From Peribacillus sp044761665 (GTDB lineage: Bacteria > Bacillota > Bacilli > Bacillales > DSM-1321), in NCBI RefSeq assembly GCF_044761665.1, contig NZ_JBIWCW010000003.1, positions 186,001 through 250,000 of the forward strand: DNA of 64,000 bases, given 5' to 3'. The notes under the pieces are model-generated. The model did no database searches. It worked only from the letters and a program-made list of their open reading frames with translations, and was not told the DNA's origin. Shown here one piece after another: positions 23,227 to 31,399 of the stretch; the stretch's first letter is position 1; every line of letters begins with the position of its first letter. A program made the position numbers and the translations under genes.

Positions 23227-23522
23227 ATTATTTAAACACCTTTCCTTTATTGACATCTTTAACAACACGTTGGATGTGTGCTTACTTTATTTTGTGCAAA
23301 CATCCAAAGCAATAAACAAAAACAAACGAGTAGCTATTTAACGATCCCGGGTAAAGTGGCGTTATAGTGACTGTATAACTAATAAATACCTCCCAAAGAT
23401 CCTATATTTGTATTACTTGTAAGCGTATAATTATTTTGTTCTCCAATTGTAAATATTTTATTTTTTTCAAGGATTATCCTATAAGGAAACAGCTCAAGTA
23501 AAGACGCAGGAGGGTGGAAAAA
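23227..23522. other. Intergenic region without a recognised gene
   Basis: About 300 AT-rich bases between divergent genes. I looked here for the sigma factor gene that normally precedes an anti-sigma gene of the next type and found no ORF for one on either strand. Confidence 0.6.
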
Positions 23523-24674
23523 GTGAGTGAAGATTTTAAAAGGAAGTTGGAAGCGTATAATAAGGGGAAACTATCAGGTCCCGAATTGGTAGAAGTCGAA
23601 AAAGAATTAGAAAAAATGGAAGAGTACCAACAATTTCTTAAAGAAAGTAAAACGGAAGAAAAGAAGGGCATCGATATAAATGCTAAAAAACAAAAAAAAG
23701 CATTGCAGCACAATAAATGGAAAGCCAGAGTGCAAACCGTATGTACTATACTAGGCTTACTTCTTGTTTTTTCTATTGTTACTACCATTCTGACGGGTGT
23801 TTACTATTCCTGGGGAAAGCCTGACCGTGTAGAAGTGTTCAGAAATGTAATCGACAAAACGATGACTGTAACGGATCCTTATGGGGAAATTGGTGGAACG
23901 AGTACTAATACAAATGCTTATTTCGGTATGGAAGCAACAAGGGATGTAAACAAATCAGTCGGGAATGAAACGATAAAAGTCGGGGAAATCAAGACGGATT
24001 TTCTATTCTCCATGATGAATGCTCCAGAACGTGAAGACTTCGGGAAAGTCTCGCAGCCGACTCCGGCATTTATTTATCCCGGAGTCGGAGAGAGGGGGAT
24101 GTCGGATTGGGATAAGTTAGAGAAGCTTCCTGAAGGAACAGTGGTATCCGCCTATTTGTCTTTTTCAGAATTACTTGAAACGGGTGATGTTTTGAAGAGA
24201 TTCGAAGGAAAAGATATGGAGCTAGTTTGGTTGGCAGTTGATACTGGTATGGAAGCAAAGGATGAAAATCATGAGGGCATTATCTTTGAGCCGATTGGAT
24301 TCCCAAGCTATCCAATTTGGCACGATGATGATATGGTTCTAGATTCCAAAGAAGTCGAAAAAGGACTATTTGGTACTCGAACGGTATCAGAAAGTCATTC
24401 GTCTCCTGACTATGATGCAGGCGATCAAGAGATTATCCATAAGCAATTTTTGAAAACTCTAGATTTCCTGAGAAAACATGAACGGAAAGCAAACAAGTTT
24501 TACTTTGGAGACTTAAACCTCTCAAAACGAATCGATTATCTTGAGAAAAATGGTTTCATGCATTATGGTGTCGTCCTAACGGGACCTACGAAAGAAGTGT
24601 TGAAGCTGAAAAAAGAAACATGGAGTGAATCGATAGAAGTGGATGAGGTAAGTTTTTGGAGTTGGGATGAGTGA
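23523..24674 (+). CDS. Anti-sigma factor, YhdL-like (sigma factor regulator N and C domains)
   Basis: A 383-residue single-pass membrane protein. A charged, coiled-coil cytoplasmic domain (about residues 1-65, KRKLEAYNKGKLSGPELVEVEKELEKMEEY) resembles the sigma-regulator N-terminal domain. One membrane helix (about 72-95) is followed by a large extracytoplasmic domain with AYLSFSELL, WLAVDTG, GFPSYPIWH and YGVVLTGPTKEVLKL, typical of the sigma-regulator C-terminal domain of YhdL-type anti-SigM proteins. The start is GTG 23523, nine bases after GGAGGG. Such genes normally follow their ECF sigma gene. None is adjacent here. Family call good, partner unknown. Confidence 0.8.
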   Translation: MSEDFKRKLEAYNKGKLSGPELVEVEKELEKMEEYQQFLKESKTEEKKGIDINAKKQKKALQHNKWKARVQTVCTILGLLLVFSIVTTILTGVYYSWGKPDRVEVFRNVIDKTMTVTDPYGEIGGTSTNTNAYFGMEATRDVNKSVGNETIKVGEIKTDFLFSMMNAPEREDFGKVSQPTPAFIYPGVGERGMSDWDKLEKLPEGTVVSAYLSFSELLETGDVLKRFEGKDMELVWLAVDTGMEAKDENHEGIIFEPIGFPSYPIWHDDDMVLDSKEVEKGLFGTRTVSESHSSPDYDAGDQEIIHKQFLKTLDFLRKHERKANKFYFGDLNLSKRIDYLEKNGFMHYGVVLTGPTKEVLKLKKETWSESIEVDEVSFWSWDE

Positions 24675-24770
24675 TGATATCCTCATAAAGGCATTTATCC
24701 ATTGCAAAAAGGGATTTCTATCAAAGATTTTCTGAGCCAGGAGAAAATGAATCCATTACAAGTTATTGAA

Positions 24771-24802
24771 ATAGACCATTTCGACAAAGCGAAATGGTCT
24801 AT
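24771..24802. terminator. Long inverted repeat, probable weak terminator
   Basis: ATAGACCATTTCG (24771-24783) and CGAAATGGTCTAT (24790-24802) are perfect arms around a six-base loop. The T run follows only after seven bases. It lies between the anti-sigma gene and a convergent small membrane gene. Confidence 0.6.
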
Positions 24803-24838
24803 ATAAGTCATTTTTTCTAAAAAATATTCAGCTCTTTT

Positions 24839-25156
24839 TTAGAGAAATAGGATAAAAGTTAATATAACTAGTGATAAAACAAGTAAAATTCTAGCTAAAA
24901 GAAAATATTGCTTTTTGAAAAAAATAGATAGGATAACTATTACTCCAATAACCCCCCCGAAAATTCGTGATCCACTATAGTTAGTTGGTAAGCTAGTCAA
25001 ATAAATATATACCAATATTAGCCCATACAATTGTATGGCAATAAACACAAAGTTGTTTTTAGACCATTTCCCTTTTTTTAAAAACAGAAGAATTATTGTT
25101 AAAAAGTCAAATATTAAAATAGCAATAAAAAGAAAAAATAAAAGTCCTAATGCCAT
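24839..25156 (-). CDS. Hypothetical membrane protein, 105 aa
   Basis: A very hydrophobic 105-residue protein with about four membrane segments and a short polar loop (KKGKWSKNNF, about residues 27-36). ATG 25156 follows TTTGGAGGATGTATT on the minus strand, a strong site. The region is AT-rich (many TTT/ATA codons), unlike the housekeeping genes around it. No family recognised. Confidence 0.65.
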   Translation of the reverse strand: MALGLLFFLFIAILIFDFLTIILLFLKKGKWSKNNFVFIAIQLYGLILVYIYLTSLPTNYSGSRIFGGVIGVIVILSIFFKKQYFLLARILLVLSLVILTFILFL

Positions 25157-25236
25157 AATACATCCTCCAAAATACCATCCTCTGGCTAAGATATTTCAAA
25201 CATCACAATAAAAAACAAATAACTGGATAAAAAGGT

Positions 25237-25261
25237 AACTATTCGTTCTTAATGAATAGTT
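25237..25261 (-). terminator. Terminator of the KGG-like small gene
   Basis: On the minus strand AACTATTC and GAATAGTT (25254-25261 and 25237-25244) form an eight-base stem beginning at the stop codon of the small gene, followed by ACCTTTTTATCC. Confidence 0.6.
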
Positions 25262-25394
25262 AGTTGTTATTATTACGGGGGTTCTCGCCCTTTTCACTGA
25301 TTTCTTGATAAAACTCTTTGTCGTGATTATCGGAAGCCACTTTTTCACCTGCTTTTCCCTGACTCTTTCTATTATCGTTGTTGTTGCGAGCCAT
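25260..25394 (-). CDS. Small KGG-like stress peptide, 44 aa
   Basis: A 44-codon ORF on the minus strand from ATG 25394 to TAA 25260. The hydrophilic peptide has an Asn-rich start and end. Its centre, SQGKAGEKVASDNHDKEFYQ followed by EISEKGENPR, resembles the stress-induced KGG repeat (YciG, Con-10 and GsiB type), where a G-(E/Q)-K-V-A block is followed by EFxxEIGxKG. Such proteins are disordered and desiccation- or stress-related. A terminator hairpin starts right at its stop codon, supporting a real gene. The ribosome site (AGGGGTG) is close to the ATG. Confidence 0.5.
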   Translation of the reverse strand: MARNNNDNRKSQGKAGEKVASDNHDKEFYQEISEKGENPRNNNN

Positions 25395-25554
25395 CACCCC
25401 TAAAAAGTTCTTTGTTGCTTACTAATTACCCTAAGGGCTATCTCATAAACTTATGAACTAGAGGTGATAAACGGAACAAAAATCATACGGATGTTAGTAT
25501 CTTTAACTTTTTTTTGCTAAATGTCAGTATGTTAGAGCATGATTGTTGTAACAA

Positions 25555-25858
25555 TCATACGTTCAAAAGGCCGCAATTTGGCGGCCTTTTTGTCTTTATG
25601 TAGTTTTGTTGAACTCTTCCAAATTCCTCGGTAGAATTTGCATTAAACCCATATTCTTTGCCTGATGAGGTTGATGGTATTTCAATATCATAGTTTATAT
25701 TGTCATAAGTCAAATACAATCCTGATATTTCTACATTTGTTTGATTGTCGACCGTAAAATCAAATCCTCCACGATCTAAAAAAAATGAAAAATTCCACCT
25801 ATAAATCCTATTAACAAAATTTGTTGTTGAACTAACGACCCAATTAGTTTAAGTACAA
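25555..25858 (-). pseudogene. Frameshifted gene for a small membrane-anchored protein
   Basis: On the minus strand one frame reads a membrane helix (LLIGFIGGIFHFF) and, after a run of eight T (A run 25778-25785 on +), another frame reads LDRGGFDFTVDNQTNVEISG and continues LYLTYDNINYDIEIPSTSSG. Joining the two by a one-base shift in the homopolymer gives a plausible signal-anchor protein of about 95 residues. A normal start codon is not evident at the upstream end, and the downstream frame runs through a terminator-like hairpin (25565-25590), so the stop may also be altered. Probably a decayed gene. A sequencing error in the T run is the alternative. Confidence 0.5.
25565..25592. terminator. 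Terminator-like hairpin
   Basis: AAAAGGCCGC (25565-25574) and GCGGCCTTTT (25581-25590) form a perfect ten-base stem with a six-base loop and T tail on +. No intact plus-strand gene ends here. It lies at the 3' end of the decayed minus-strand gene. Confidence 0.7.
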
Positions 25859-25890
25859 TATTTCACAAATTGGATTGGTTTTACATATTA

Positions 25891-26547
25891 CTAGATTGTC
25901 TCATCCAATTTCTGAATCTTTGAGTGGGAAATTAAATATACATTGCCTAAAATGTCGATTATGTCTCCCTTTACACGTATTGCGCAATCTTTGTTAGACG
26001 CATAAATATTAATTTCTTCCGACAAGGGAGACAGTTCATCTTGAACCAATTCAATGTTATTTTCAAGATCAAAATGAGACAGGACGGAAAAATCGTCAAG
26101 GCCGATTCCATCGTAAACAGAGCTTATTTCAACTTTATAGCCGAGGTTTTTCGAACATAACCATTTAGCGGACATACTGATTGCACCAGCGCTTGCTCCC
26201 ATCACAACGGCTCTGCTTTTTTTAATCGAATCCGACAATTCATATTCCATTAAAAACCCATTTTGTTTAAGGGTATTTCCACCCAATAAGAAAATAACTG
26301 AAGCATTTTGAATTAAGGTTTGGGCATCTTCCTTCTGTACGCAATAATTAATTAAATGATATTCATCACACGTAATGCCGGCCTGGTCAAACCACGAGCG
26401 TTCAGTAGCACCATCATCCTCATAAGATAATGGATTCGAGCTAATCATAGCAAGCGATTTTCTATCGGTTATATCTTCCTGTAACACCCTACCCAGATTA
26501 TCTGGAAAAAAATTATCAAACCAACCTAAATAATAATGAGTTTTCAT
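25891..26547 (-). CDS. Peptidase S51-like protein (class I glutamine amidotransferase fold)
   Basis: A 218-residue protein of the peptidase E/S51 group. The nucleophile elbow is VVMGASAGAISMSAKW (about residues 113-128) with Ser in the G-x-S-A-G-A pattern. FLLGGNTLKQNGFL matches the GGN(T)x loop of the family, and DGIGLDDFSVLSHFD holds the expected late histidine. Enzymes of this fold include aspartyl dipeptidase and cyanophycinase. The substrate here is unknown. ATG 26547 is preceded by GGGGGGAACTT. Confidence 0.82.
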   Translation of the reverse strand: MKTHYYLGWFDNFFPDNLGRVLQEDITDRKSLAMISSNPLSYEDDGATERSWFDQAGITCDEYHLINYCVQKEDAQTLIQNASVIFLLGGNTLKQNGFLMEYELSDSIKKSRAVVMGASAGAISMSAKWLCSKNLGYKVEISSVYDGIGLDDFSVLSHFDLENNIELVQDELSPLSEEINIYASNKDCAIRVKGDIIDILGNVYLISHSKIQKLDETI

Positions 26548-26755
26548 AAGTTCCCCCCGTGGCCAAGTGTAAATAACATTATTACTTTCCTAAATTATTC
26601 ATTCTGTTTTCTTGTTACCAATACACTACCCACTAATTGATAAAATTGTGTCACAATCTATTTCATTTGGCACAGTAAACGAGGCATATGGATACATTGA
26701 ATGTTGATTCGATGTAATGCCTGAATAGATATTGGTACGATTTGTGAAATAAGTT

Positions 26756-26786
26756 GAGGGAAGCCTTGAATGATAAGGCTTCCCTC
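26756..26786. terminator. Terminator downstream of msmX
   Basis: GAGGGAAGCCTT (26756-26767) and AAGGCTTCCCTC (26775-26786) form a perfect twelve-base stem with a seven-base loop, about 30 bases after the msmX stop codon on the minus strand. Confidence 0.8.
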
Positions 26787-26815
26787 CATTATTATGCAAA
26801 TCAAAACGTAGTTAC

Positions 26816-27958
26816 TTAAGCCATCCTCGTTTGTTGATTGCCTTCCATTTCCGATTCTTCATCGAAAATGCGCTGCTCGGACTCTTTATCGAAGAAATGG
26901 GCTTTATTCATATCGAGTGCTAGATCAATGGTGTCACCAGCCTGTATGATATGTTTGGCATCCACCCGGGCAACGAAGTCCTGTCCCGCAAATGTCGAAT
27001 AGAGCATGATTTCCGCACCCATGAGTTCGGCTACATCGACCTGTGCCGCGAATGTAGTGGTGGGTGAGGCTGAAATGAATGCTTCTTCATTGTGAAAATC
27101 CTCAGGTCGGATGCCAAGGATGATATCTTTTCCGATATAACCTTGATTCCGGAGCGTATTCATTTTTAATTGTGGGACCTCAAGTGTTTGCTCACCAATT
27201 TTAATGAAGCCATCCTGGAGTGTACCGGAAAAGAAGTTCATGGCGGGTGAGCCGATAAATCCGCCCACGAAAACATTCACAGGTTTTTCATACACATCTT
27301 TTGGTGCGCCCACCTGTTGAATGATGCCATCCTTCATGACAACAAGACGTGTGGCCATGGTCATCGCTTCTGTTTGATCATGGGTGACATAAATGGTCGT
27401 CGTGTTGATTCGCTTATGCAGCTTAGCGATTTCAGCACGCATTTGTACCCGAAGTTTTGCGTCAAGGTTGGATAGAGGCTCATCCATCAAGAAGACTTTG
27501 GCATCCCGGACTATGGCTCGGCCAAGCGCTACACGCTGGCGCTGTCCACCAGAAAGGGCTTTTGGCTTCCGTTGTAAGAAGTCTTCAAGTCCAAGGATCT
27601 TCGCAGCATCATGGACGCGTTGCTTGATTTCCTTTTTCGGCGTTTTCCGGAGTTTCAGCCCAAAGGCCATATTGTCATAGACGGTCATATGCGGGTATAA
27701 AGCGTAGTTCTGGAAAACCATCGCAATGTCCCGATCTTTCGGAGGCACGTCATTGACCCGCTTACCATCTATATAGAGATCACCTTGGGATATATCTTCT
27801 AGGCCGGCAATCATCCGTAAAGTGGTCGATTTTCCACAGCCAGATGGGCCGACGAACACGATGAATTCTTTATCGGCCACGCTAAGGTTGAAATCTTTTA
27901 CAGCGGTTACCTTATTATCGTAAATCTTGAAAATATGATCCAATACTAGCTCTGCCAT
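26816..27958 (-). CDS. msmX: MsmX-type multipurpose sugar ABC transporter ATPase
   Basis: A 380-residue ATPase of the UgpC/MalK/MsmK group. It has Walker A GPSGCGKST (about residues 37-45), Q-loop QNYALYPHMTV, signature LSGGQRQRVALGRA (about 135-148), Walker B VFLMDEPLSNLDA and the H-loop in THDQTEAM. A C-terminal TOBE/OB regulatory domain follows (about 240-370, IGSPAMNFF, GIRPEDFH). No permease or binding protein lies beside it. This fits MsmX, which energises several carbohydrate importers from a solo gene. It is paired, as in B. subtilis, with a YxkF-like regulator gene upstream. Start ATG 27958 after GAGGAGGAGTATTTTC. Confidence 0.9.
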   Translation of the reverse strand: MAELVLDHIFKIYDNKVTAVKDFNLSVADKEFIVFVGPSGCGKSTTLRMIAGLEDISQGDLYIDGKRVNDVPPKDRDIAMVFQNYALYPHMTVYDNMAFGLKLRKTPKKEIKQRVHDAAKILGLEDFLQRKPKALSGGQRQRVALGRAIVRDAKVFLMDEPLSNLDAKLRVQMRAEIAKLHKRINTTTIYVTHDQTEAMTMATRLVVMKDGIIQQVGAPKDVYEKPVNVFVGGFIGSPAMNFFSGTLQDGFIKIGEQTLEVPQLKMNTLRNQGYIGKDIILGIRPEDFHNEEAFISASPTTTFAAQVDVAELMGAEIMLYSTFAGQDFVARVDAKHIIQAGDTIDLALDMNKAHFFDKESEQRIFDEESEMEGNQQTRMA

Positions 27959-28060
27959 GAAAATACTCCTCCTCTTAAACTCCTAAACTCGTAGTGATTA
28001 ATTTTAGTCTACTCTATCGAAAAAGAAAAAAATATGGGCACTCTGCACAAAAAGGGATAA

Positions 28061-28960
28061 TTATCCTTTTGGTGAAATCCCGAGAAGCAACAGGTAAGCT
28101 GCCAATGCATGCCGGAAATTTCGAACATCCAGTCCTGTTTTATCCGCGAATTTATCAATCCGGTATTGCAGGCTGTTGCGGTGGATATAAAGCTGCTTTG
28201 CTGCAGATGAAGCATTGGAATTACATTCGATATACGTCATAACGGTCTTGATCAGTTCCGGATCCTGCCGTGTCTTGCCAAGCAATTCATTGATGTACCA
28301 GTTTTTATCGGTCTCGTTACAATCATTCATTAGAGCGAAGGGGATGATATCGGACAAATCCGTCACCCCCACGTCGGACAGGTACATTTTAGCAAGCCTA
28401 AAACATTTCCTCTCCTGGTTCAGATGTTGATGAAGGTCGACATCAACAGGGTGAAAACGTCCCGCATAAATTCTGATCTTTACGTAAAAATCACTCTCGA
28501 GCGTGGTAGAAATGGCGAGAAGTTCTTGGACCGGTATACATTCATCTATGTCTGATTCAATTAAAATGCCCGCCGATTCATTTTCCCAAATCAAAACTGA
28601 ATCGGGTGGGAAGAACGAGAGTATCGCTTCCTCGAAATGTTCATGTGAAAAATCGGCGTGGGTCAGGTTGAAGTAGGTGAACCGAACGTTCGTCCAGTTA
28701 GTTAAAGGCTGGCAGGCAATGCTTCCTAATAAAAAATCATTCCAGGTGGTGTAAGTTTTCGAGGTGTCTGGTCTTTGGAGTGTTGGAGAATCAAAGAGTA
28801 ACGAAAGCAAACGAATTTCATCGGCCGAAATTTCTGAGCGGGGGATGCCCAGTGTGTCCCCGAATTGGTCTTCAAACCAGAAATATTCCGTGATGTCTTG
28901 TGCATCTTTTTTATTGGAAAGGGAGTTCGGAAATCTATGTTTAAGCTTATTTAACACCAT
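28061..28960 (-). CDS. yxkF: PucR/CdaR-type helix-turn-helix regulator (YxkF-like)
   Basis: A 299-residue protein. The C-terminal 55 residues, TVMTYIECNSNASSAAKQLY followed by IHRNSLQYRIDKFADKTGLD, are the PucR-type HTH (HTH_30). The rest has no recognised sensor domain but shows a CdaR-like mid-section. ATG 28960 is chosen, five bases after AAGAAGG. GTG 28966 would overlap the site. It lies about 100 bases before msmX on the same strand, the arrangement of yxkF-msmX in B. subtilis, so it may regulate the sugar ATPase gene. That role is inference. Confidence 0.75.
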   Translation of the reverse strand: MVLNKLKHRFPNSLSNKKDAQDITEYFWFEDQFGDTLGIPRSEISADEIRLLSLLFDSPTLQRPDTSKTYTTWNDFLLGSIACQPLTNWTNVRFTYFNLTHADFSHEHFEEAILSFFPPDSVLIWENESAGILIESDIDECIPVQELLAISTTLESDFYVKIRIYAGRFHPVDVDLHQHLNQERKCFRLAKMYLSDVGVTDLSDIIPFALMNDCNETDKNWYINELLGKTRQDPELIKTVMTYIECNSNASSAAKQLYIHRNSLQYRIDKFADKTGLDVRNFRHALAAYLLLLGISPKG

Positions 28961-29057
28961 TTTCACCTTCTTTCCATTCCATTATATCCAAAAAGAATAA
29001 AGCGGGAAAGAAAACGATGGTTGTGTTCATTGATATCATTACAAGGAATTTAAAAAA

Positions 29058-29096
29058 GGATAAGGCCTGCACCAAAAATTGGAGCAGGCCTTATCC
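29058..29096 (-). terminator. Terminator of metQ
   Basis: GGATAAGGCCTGC (29058-29070) and GCAGGCCTTATCC (29084-29096) are perfect thirteen-base arms. On the minus strand the stem is followed by TTTTTTA, just after the metQ stop codon. Confidence 0.92.
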
Positions 29097-29104
29097 TATC
29101 TGTC

Positions 29105-29929
29105 TTATCTCATCCACTCAGGCTTTTCGAAACTTGGAAACTTGCTTTCAATCACTTTTTCGAATTCGGCGCCTTTAACCACTGATTGGATATCTTTTGC
29201 AAATTGAGCGTCTATATCCTCTGTATTTACAGCAACGACATTTTGGTATGTATCTGGCAAGTCTTCTAAAACAAGAGCATTTTGAAGGCCCATTTTAGCC
29301 GCAATCGCAAAGTTACCAGGAATCACCGATAGGTCGACGCTGTCTGTCGCACGAGGTAAATGTGTCAATTCCAGAGGTTTGAATACAATGTTCTTCGGAT
29401 TCTTTGTAATATCCTTTTCTGAAATTGTTAACGGGTCAGCCTCTGGATCCACTTCAATCAGCTCCTCATCTAATAAGAGATTAAGAGCACGGGCAAGGTT
29501 TGCCGGGTCATCGGGAATGGCAATGGTCGCCTCATCTGTAATGGTTGCTAAGGACTTGAATTCTTTCGAGTAAATGCCCATGGGTGCTGACGGTACGATA
29601 ATGAGATCAGAAAGTTCTAAAGCATGTGCTTGAGCGAAGTTGTCCATATATACTTTGTGCTGAAAGAGATTGGCATCGATCGTGCCATTGGCAAGTGCTT
29701 TATTTGGCTGGATACAATCACTGTATTCAACAATGTCCACTTTGTAGCCAAGGTCTTCAAGACCCGGTTGAATGGCTTCTATAGCCATGTCCGCATTAGG
29801 ACCAGTCGTTGCCCCGATTTTCACTTCTTTTTTGCTTTCCGGTTTTTTTATTCCAGGTTCCTCATTTCCACAAGCAGACAGTCCAAGGGATAAGGCACAT
29901 ATGGATAATAAACAAGTGATTTTTTTCAT
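29105..29929 (-). CDS. metQ: MetQ/NlpA-family substrate-binding lipoprotein
   Basis: A 274-residue lipoprotein. The signal peptide ends in the lipobox LGLSACGN, lipidated at Cys20. The mature part has the NlpA-family blocks KIGATTGPNADM, the EYSDCIQPNKALANGTIDAN-type ligand region, LFQHKVYMDNF, SAPMGIYSKEFKSL, AIPDDPANLARALNLL and SVIPGNFA. Such proteins deliver methionine to the MetNP importer. Here the ATPase and permease genes are absent, so it either feeds a transporter encoded elsewhere or has another ligand. It is preceded by a long structured leader that is not an S-box and is closed by a strong terminator. Confidence 0.88.
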   Translation of the reverse strand: MKKITCLLSICALSLGLSACGNEEPGIKKPESKKEVKIGATTGPNADMAIEAIQPGLEDLGYKVDIVEYSDCIQPNKALANGTIDANLFQHKVYMDNFAQAHALELSDLIIVPSAPMGIYSKEFKSLATITDEATIAIPDDPANLARALNLLLDEELIEVDPEADPLTISEKDITKNPKNIVFKPLELTHLPRATDSVDLSVIPGNFAIAAKMGLQNALVLEDLPDTYQNVVAVNTEDIDAQFAKDIQSVVKGAEFEKVIESKFPSFEKPEWMR

Positions 29930-30046
29930 TAGAAATTCCTCCTGAATGTGTGTGGTAAGTCCAAGTTGAGTTGAAGAATTCTATTGTTTGTGAACAGGGT
30001 GTGAAAGTCTATTAATGTTGATTTGTATGATGATTGTCCTTAAATA

Positions 30047-30080
30047 TAAAAAACTGCCTCCGTCATTCAATAAAGGGCAG
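30047..30080 (-). terminator. Candidate attenuator terminator in the metQ leader
   Basis: Read on the minus strand, CTGCC (30076-30080) and GGCAG (30054-30058) enclose a partly paired loop and are followed by TTTTTTATA. It lies 120 bases upstream of metQ, inside the leader, so it would act as a premature terminator. The stem is short. Confidence 0.45.
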
Positions 30081-30115
30081 CAAACTTAATACTCTTCTTA
30101 ATCATTCAACCAATT

Positions 30116-30179
30116 CTGAAGGGAGAAATCTGTCCTGCCTGGTGGCAGTTGCCTGGATTACAGGCCCTTTTTACTTCAG
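30116..30179 (-). ncRNA. Structured RNA element in the metQ leader, class unassigned
   Basis: On the minus strand, CTGAAG (30174-30179) pairs with CTTCAG (30116-30121) to close a small multibranch unit. Inside are two hairpins in series: GCCTG-taatc-CAGGC (30151-30165) and CTGCC-acca-GGCAG (30135-30148), separated by AA. The layout of a closing stem, two compact hairpins and then a downstream terminator is riboswitch-like. The sequence does not match the S-box, T-box, or other classes I know by heart. Confidence 0.45.
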
Positions 30180-30233
30180 TCACTGATAAATAAATTACTA
30201 TTTTAGTATATTTATACTTTTTTAATATAATAT

Positions 30234-30262
30234 ATATTATTTATAAAATACAGTAATGTCAA
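30234..30262 (-). promoter_or_regulatory. Promoter of the metQ leader
   Basis: On the minus strand TTGACA (30257-30262), 17 bases, then TAATAT (30234-30239). It would give a leader of close to 300 bases before metQ. Confidence 0.6.
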
Positions 30263-30490
30263 TTGTTTTTGCCATCTTAGAATAATTATGGAAATAACAA
30301 ATATCGGTAAAATTGGAGAGGTGTTTAGTTGGAATGCTCCTTTTCGTCATAAGCCCTGTATAGTTGTGCTTCTCGGAAATGTTTCTGAAGTAGATGATAA
30401 TTGCTTGAAAAAAGTATAAAGGGATAATACATTTATTGTAAGGTAAATAAAAGAAAAAGGATATTGGACTATTGAAAGGGGTGGAAAGTC

Positions 30491-31282
30491 ATGCTGAAAA
30501 TGAAAACGATAAATGATGTGGTTTGCGTCCAAGGAATACCGGAGGGCAACAAATCGGGGATGAGTGTGAACATGTTTTTAACAGATGGCCTGCTAATCGA
30601 TACGGGTGCCCAAATTCTGTTGCAGGAATTGCTTCCATTCTTTGAATCCGCTGATTTCGATTTGGTTGCGTTGACGCATTATCATGAGGACCACACCGGA
30701 GGGGCAGCGTGGATACAGGGACATAGGAACGTTCCAATCTATATTCATCCGATGTCCCTTGATGTATGTGCGAAAGATGCTGAATATCCAGATTATCGCA
30801 GAGCCTTTTGGGGGAATAGAGACGCTTTCAAGGCAGAGCCGTTAGGTAGCGTAGTCCATTCACGCACTCAAACATGGGAGCCAATCTTTACGCCAGGGCA
30901 TGCAAGGGACCATATGGTCTACCTGAATCATAGCAATGGCATGCTGTTTTCGGGAGACCTGTATGTTACGCCGAAGACGAAGCTCATATTAAGGGAAGAA
31001 TCTGTCCCGTTGATCATCGATTCCATCAGAAGATTGCTTCAGTATGATTTTCATGAGGTTTTTTGCTGCCACGCGGGGTATGTACCGAATGGAAAGGAAA
31101 TGTTCAAAAAGAAGCTTGATTATTTGGAAAATCTGCAGGGAGAAATATTGCTTTTGCATGGTCAGGGCTTGGAGGTCCATGAAATTCAGCAAAGCGTATT
31201 GCCGAACCGATATCCGCTTATCGAGATATCTGGACATGAATGGGACTCGGAGCATATTATCACCTCGATATTAAAGGGATAG
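30491..31282 (+). CDS. Metallo-beta-lactamase fold hydrolase
   Basis: A 263-residue MBL-fold enzyme. The zinc motif is LTHYHEDHTGGAAW (HxHxDH, about residues 61-66), with further ligands in TPGHARDHMVYL (about 137) and FSGDLYVTPKTK (Asp about 157), and a late histidine in CCHAGYVPNG. N-terminal strands (VNMFLTDGLLIDTGA) fit the family. Substrate cannot be read from the sequence; glyoxalase II-like and quorum-lactonase-like proteins share these motifs. ATG 30491 follows GAAAGGGGTGGAAAGTC. It stands alone, divergent from metQ. Confidence 0.87.
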   Translation: MLKMKTINDVVCVQGIPEGNKSGMSVNMFLTDGLLIDTGAQILLQELLPFFESADFDLVALTHYHEDHTGGAAWIQGHRNVPIYIHPMSLDVCAKDAEYPDYRRAFWGNRDAFKAEPLGSVVHSRTQTWEPIFTPGHARDHMVYLNHSNGMLFSGDLYVTPKTKLILREESVPLIIDSIRRLLQYDFHEVFCCHAGYVPNGKEMFKKKLDYLENLQGEILLLHGQGLEVHEIQQSVLPNRYPLIEISGHEWDSEHIITSILKG

Positions 31283-31399
31283 GAGTTGCCTTCGGGGTAG
31301 CCCGATAGATAGGGATTCGGTAACAAGGGCAATACAGGAGCCACATTGTAATCGGGGTAAAAATTTGATACAGTTAAATGGAAAATAGTATACGCCTAG

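Noticed and set aside
25565..25592. Terminator as end of an unseen plus-strand gene
   Set aside because: No plus-strand ORF with a ribosome site ends before it. It more likely belonged to the decayed minus-strand gene.
30117..30262. S-box or T-box for metQ
   Set aside because: The minus strand lacks the S-box core blocks (clearly seen upstream of metI) and the T-box antiterminator sequence, so I left the element unassigned.
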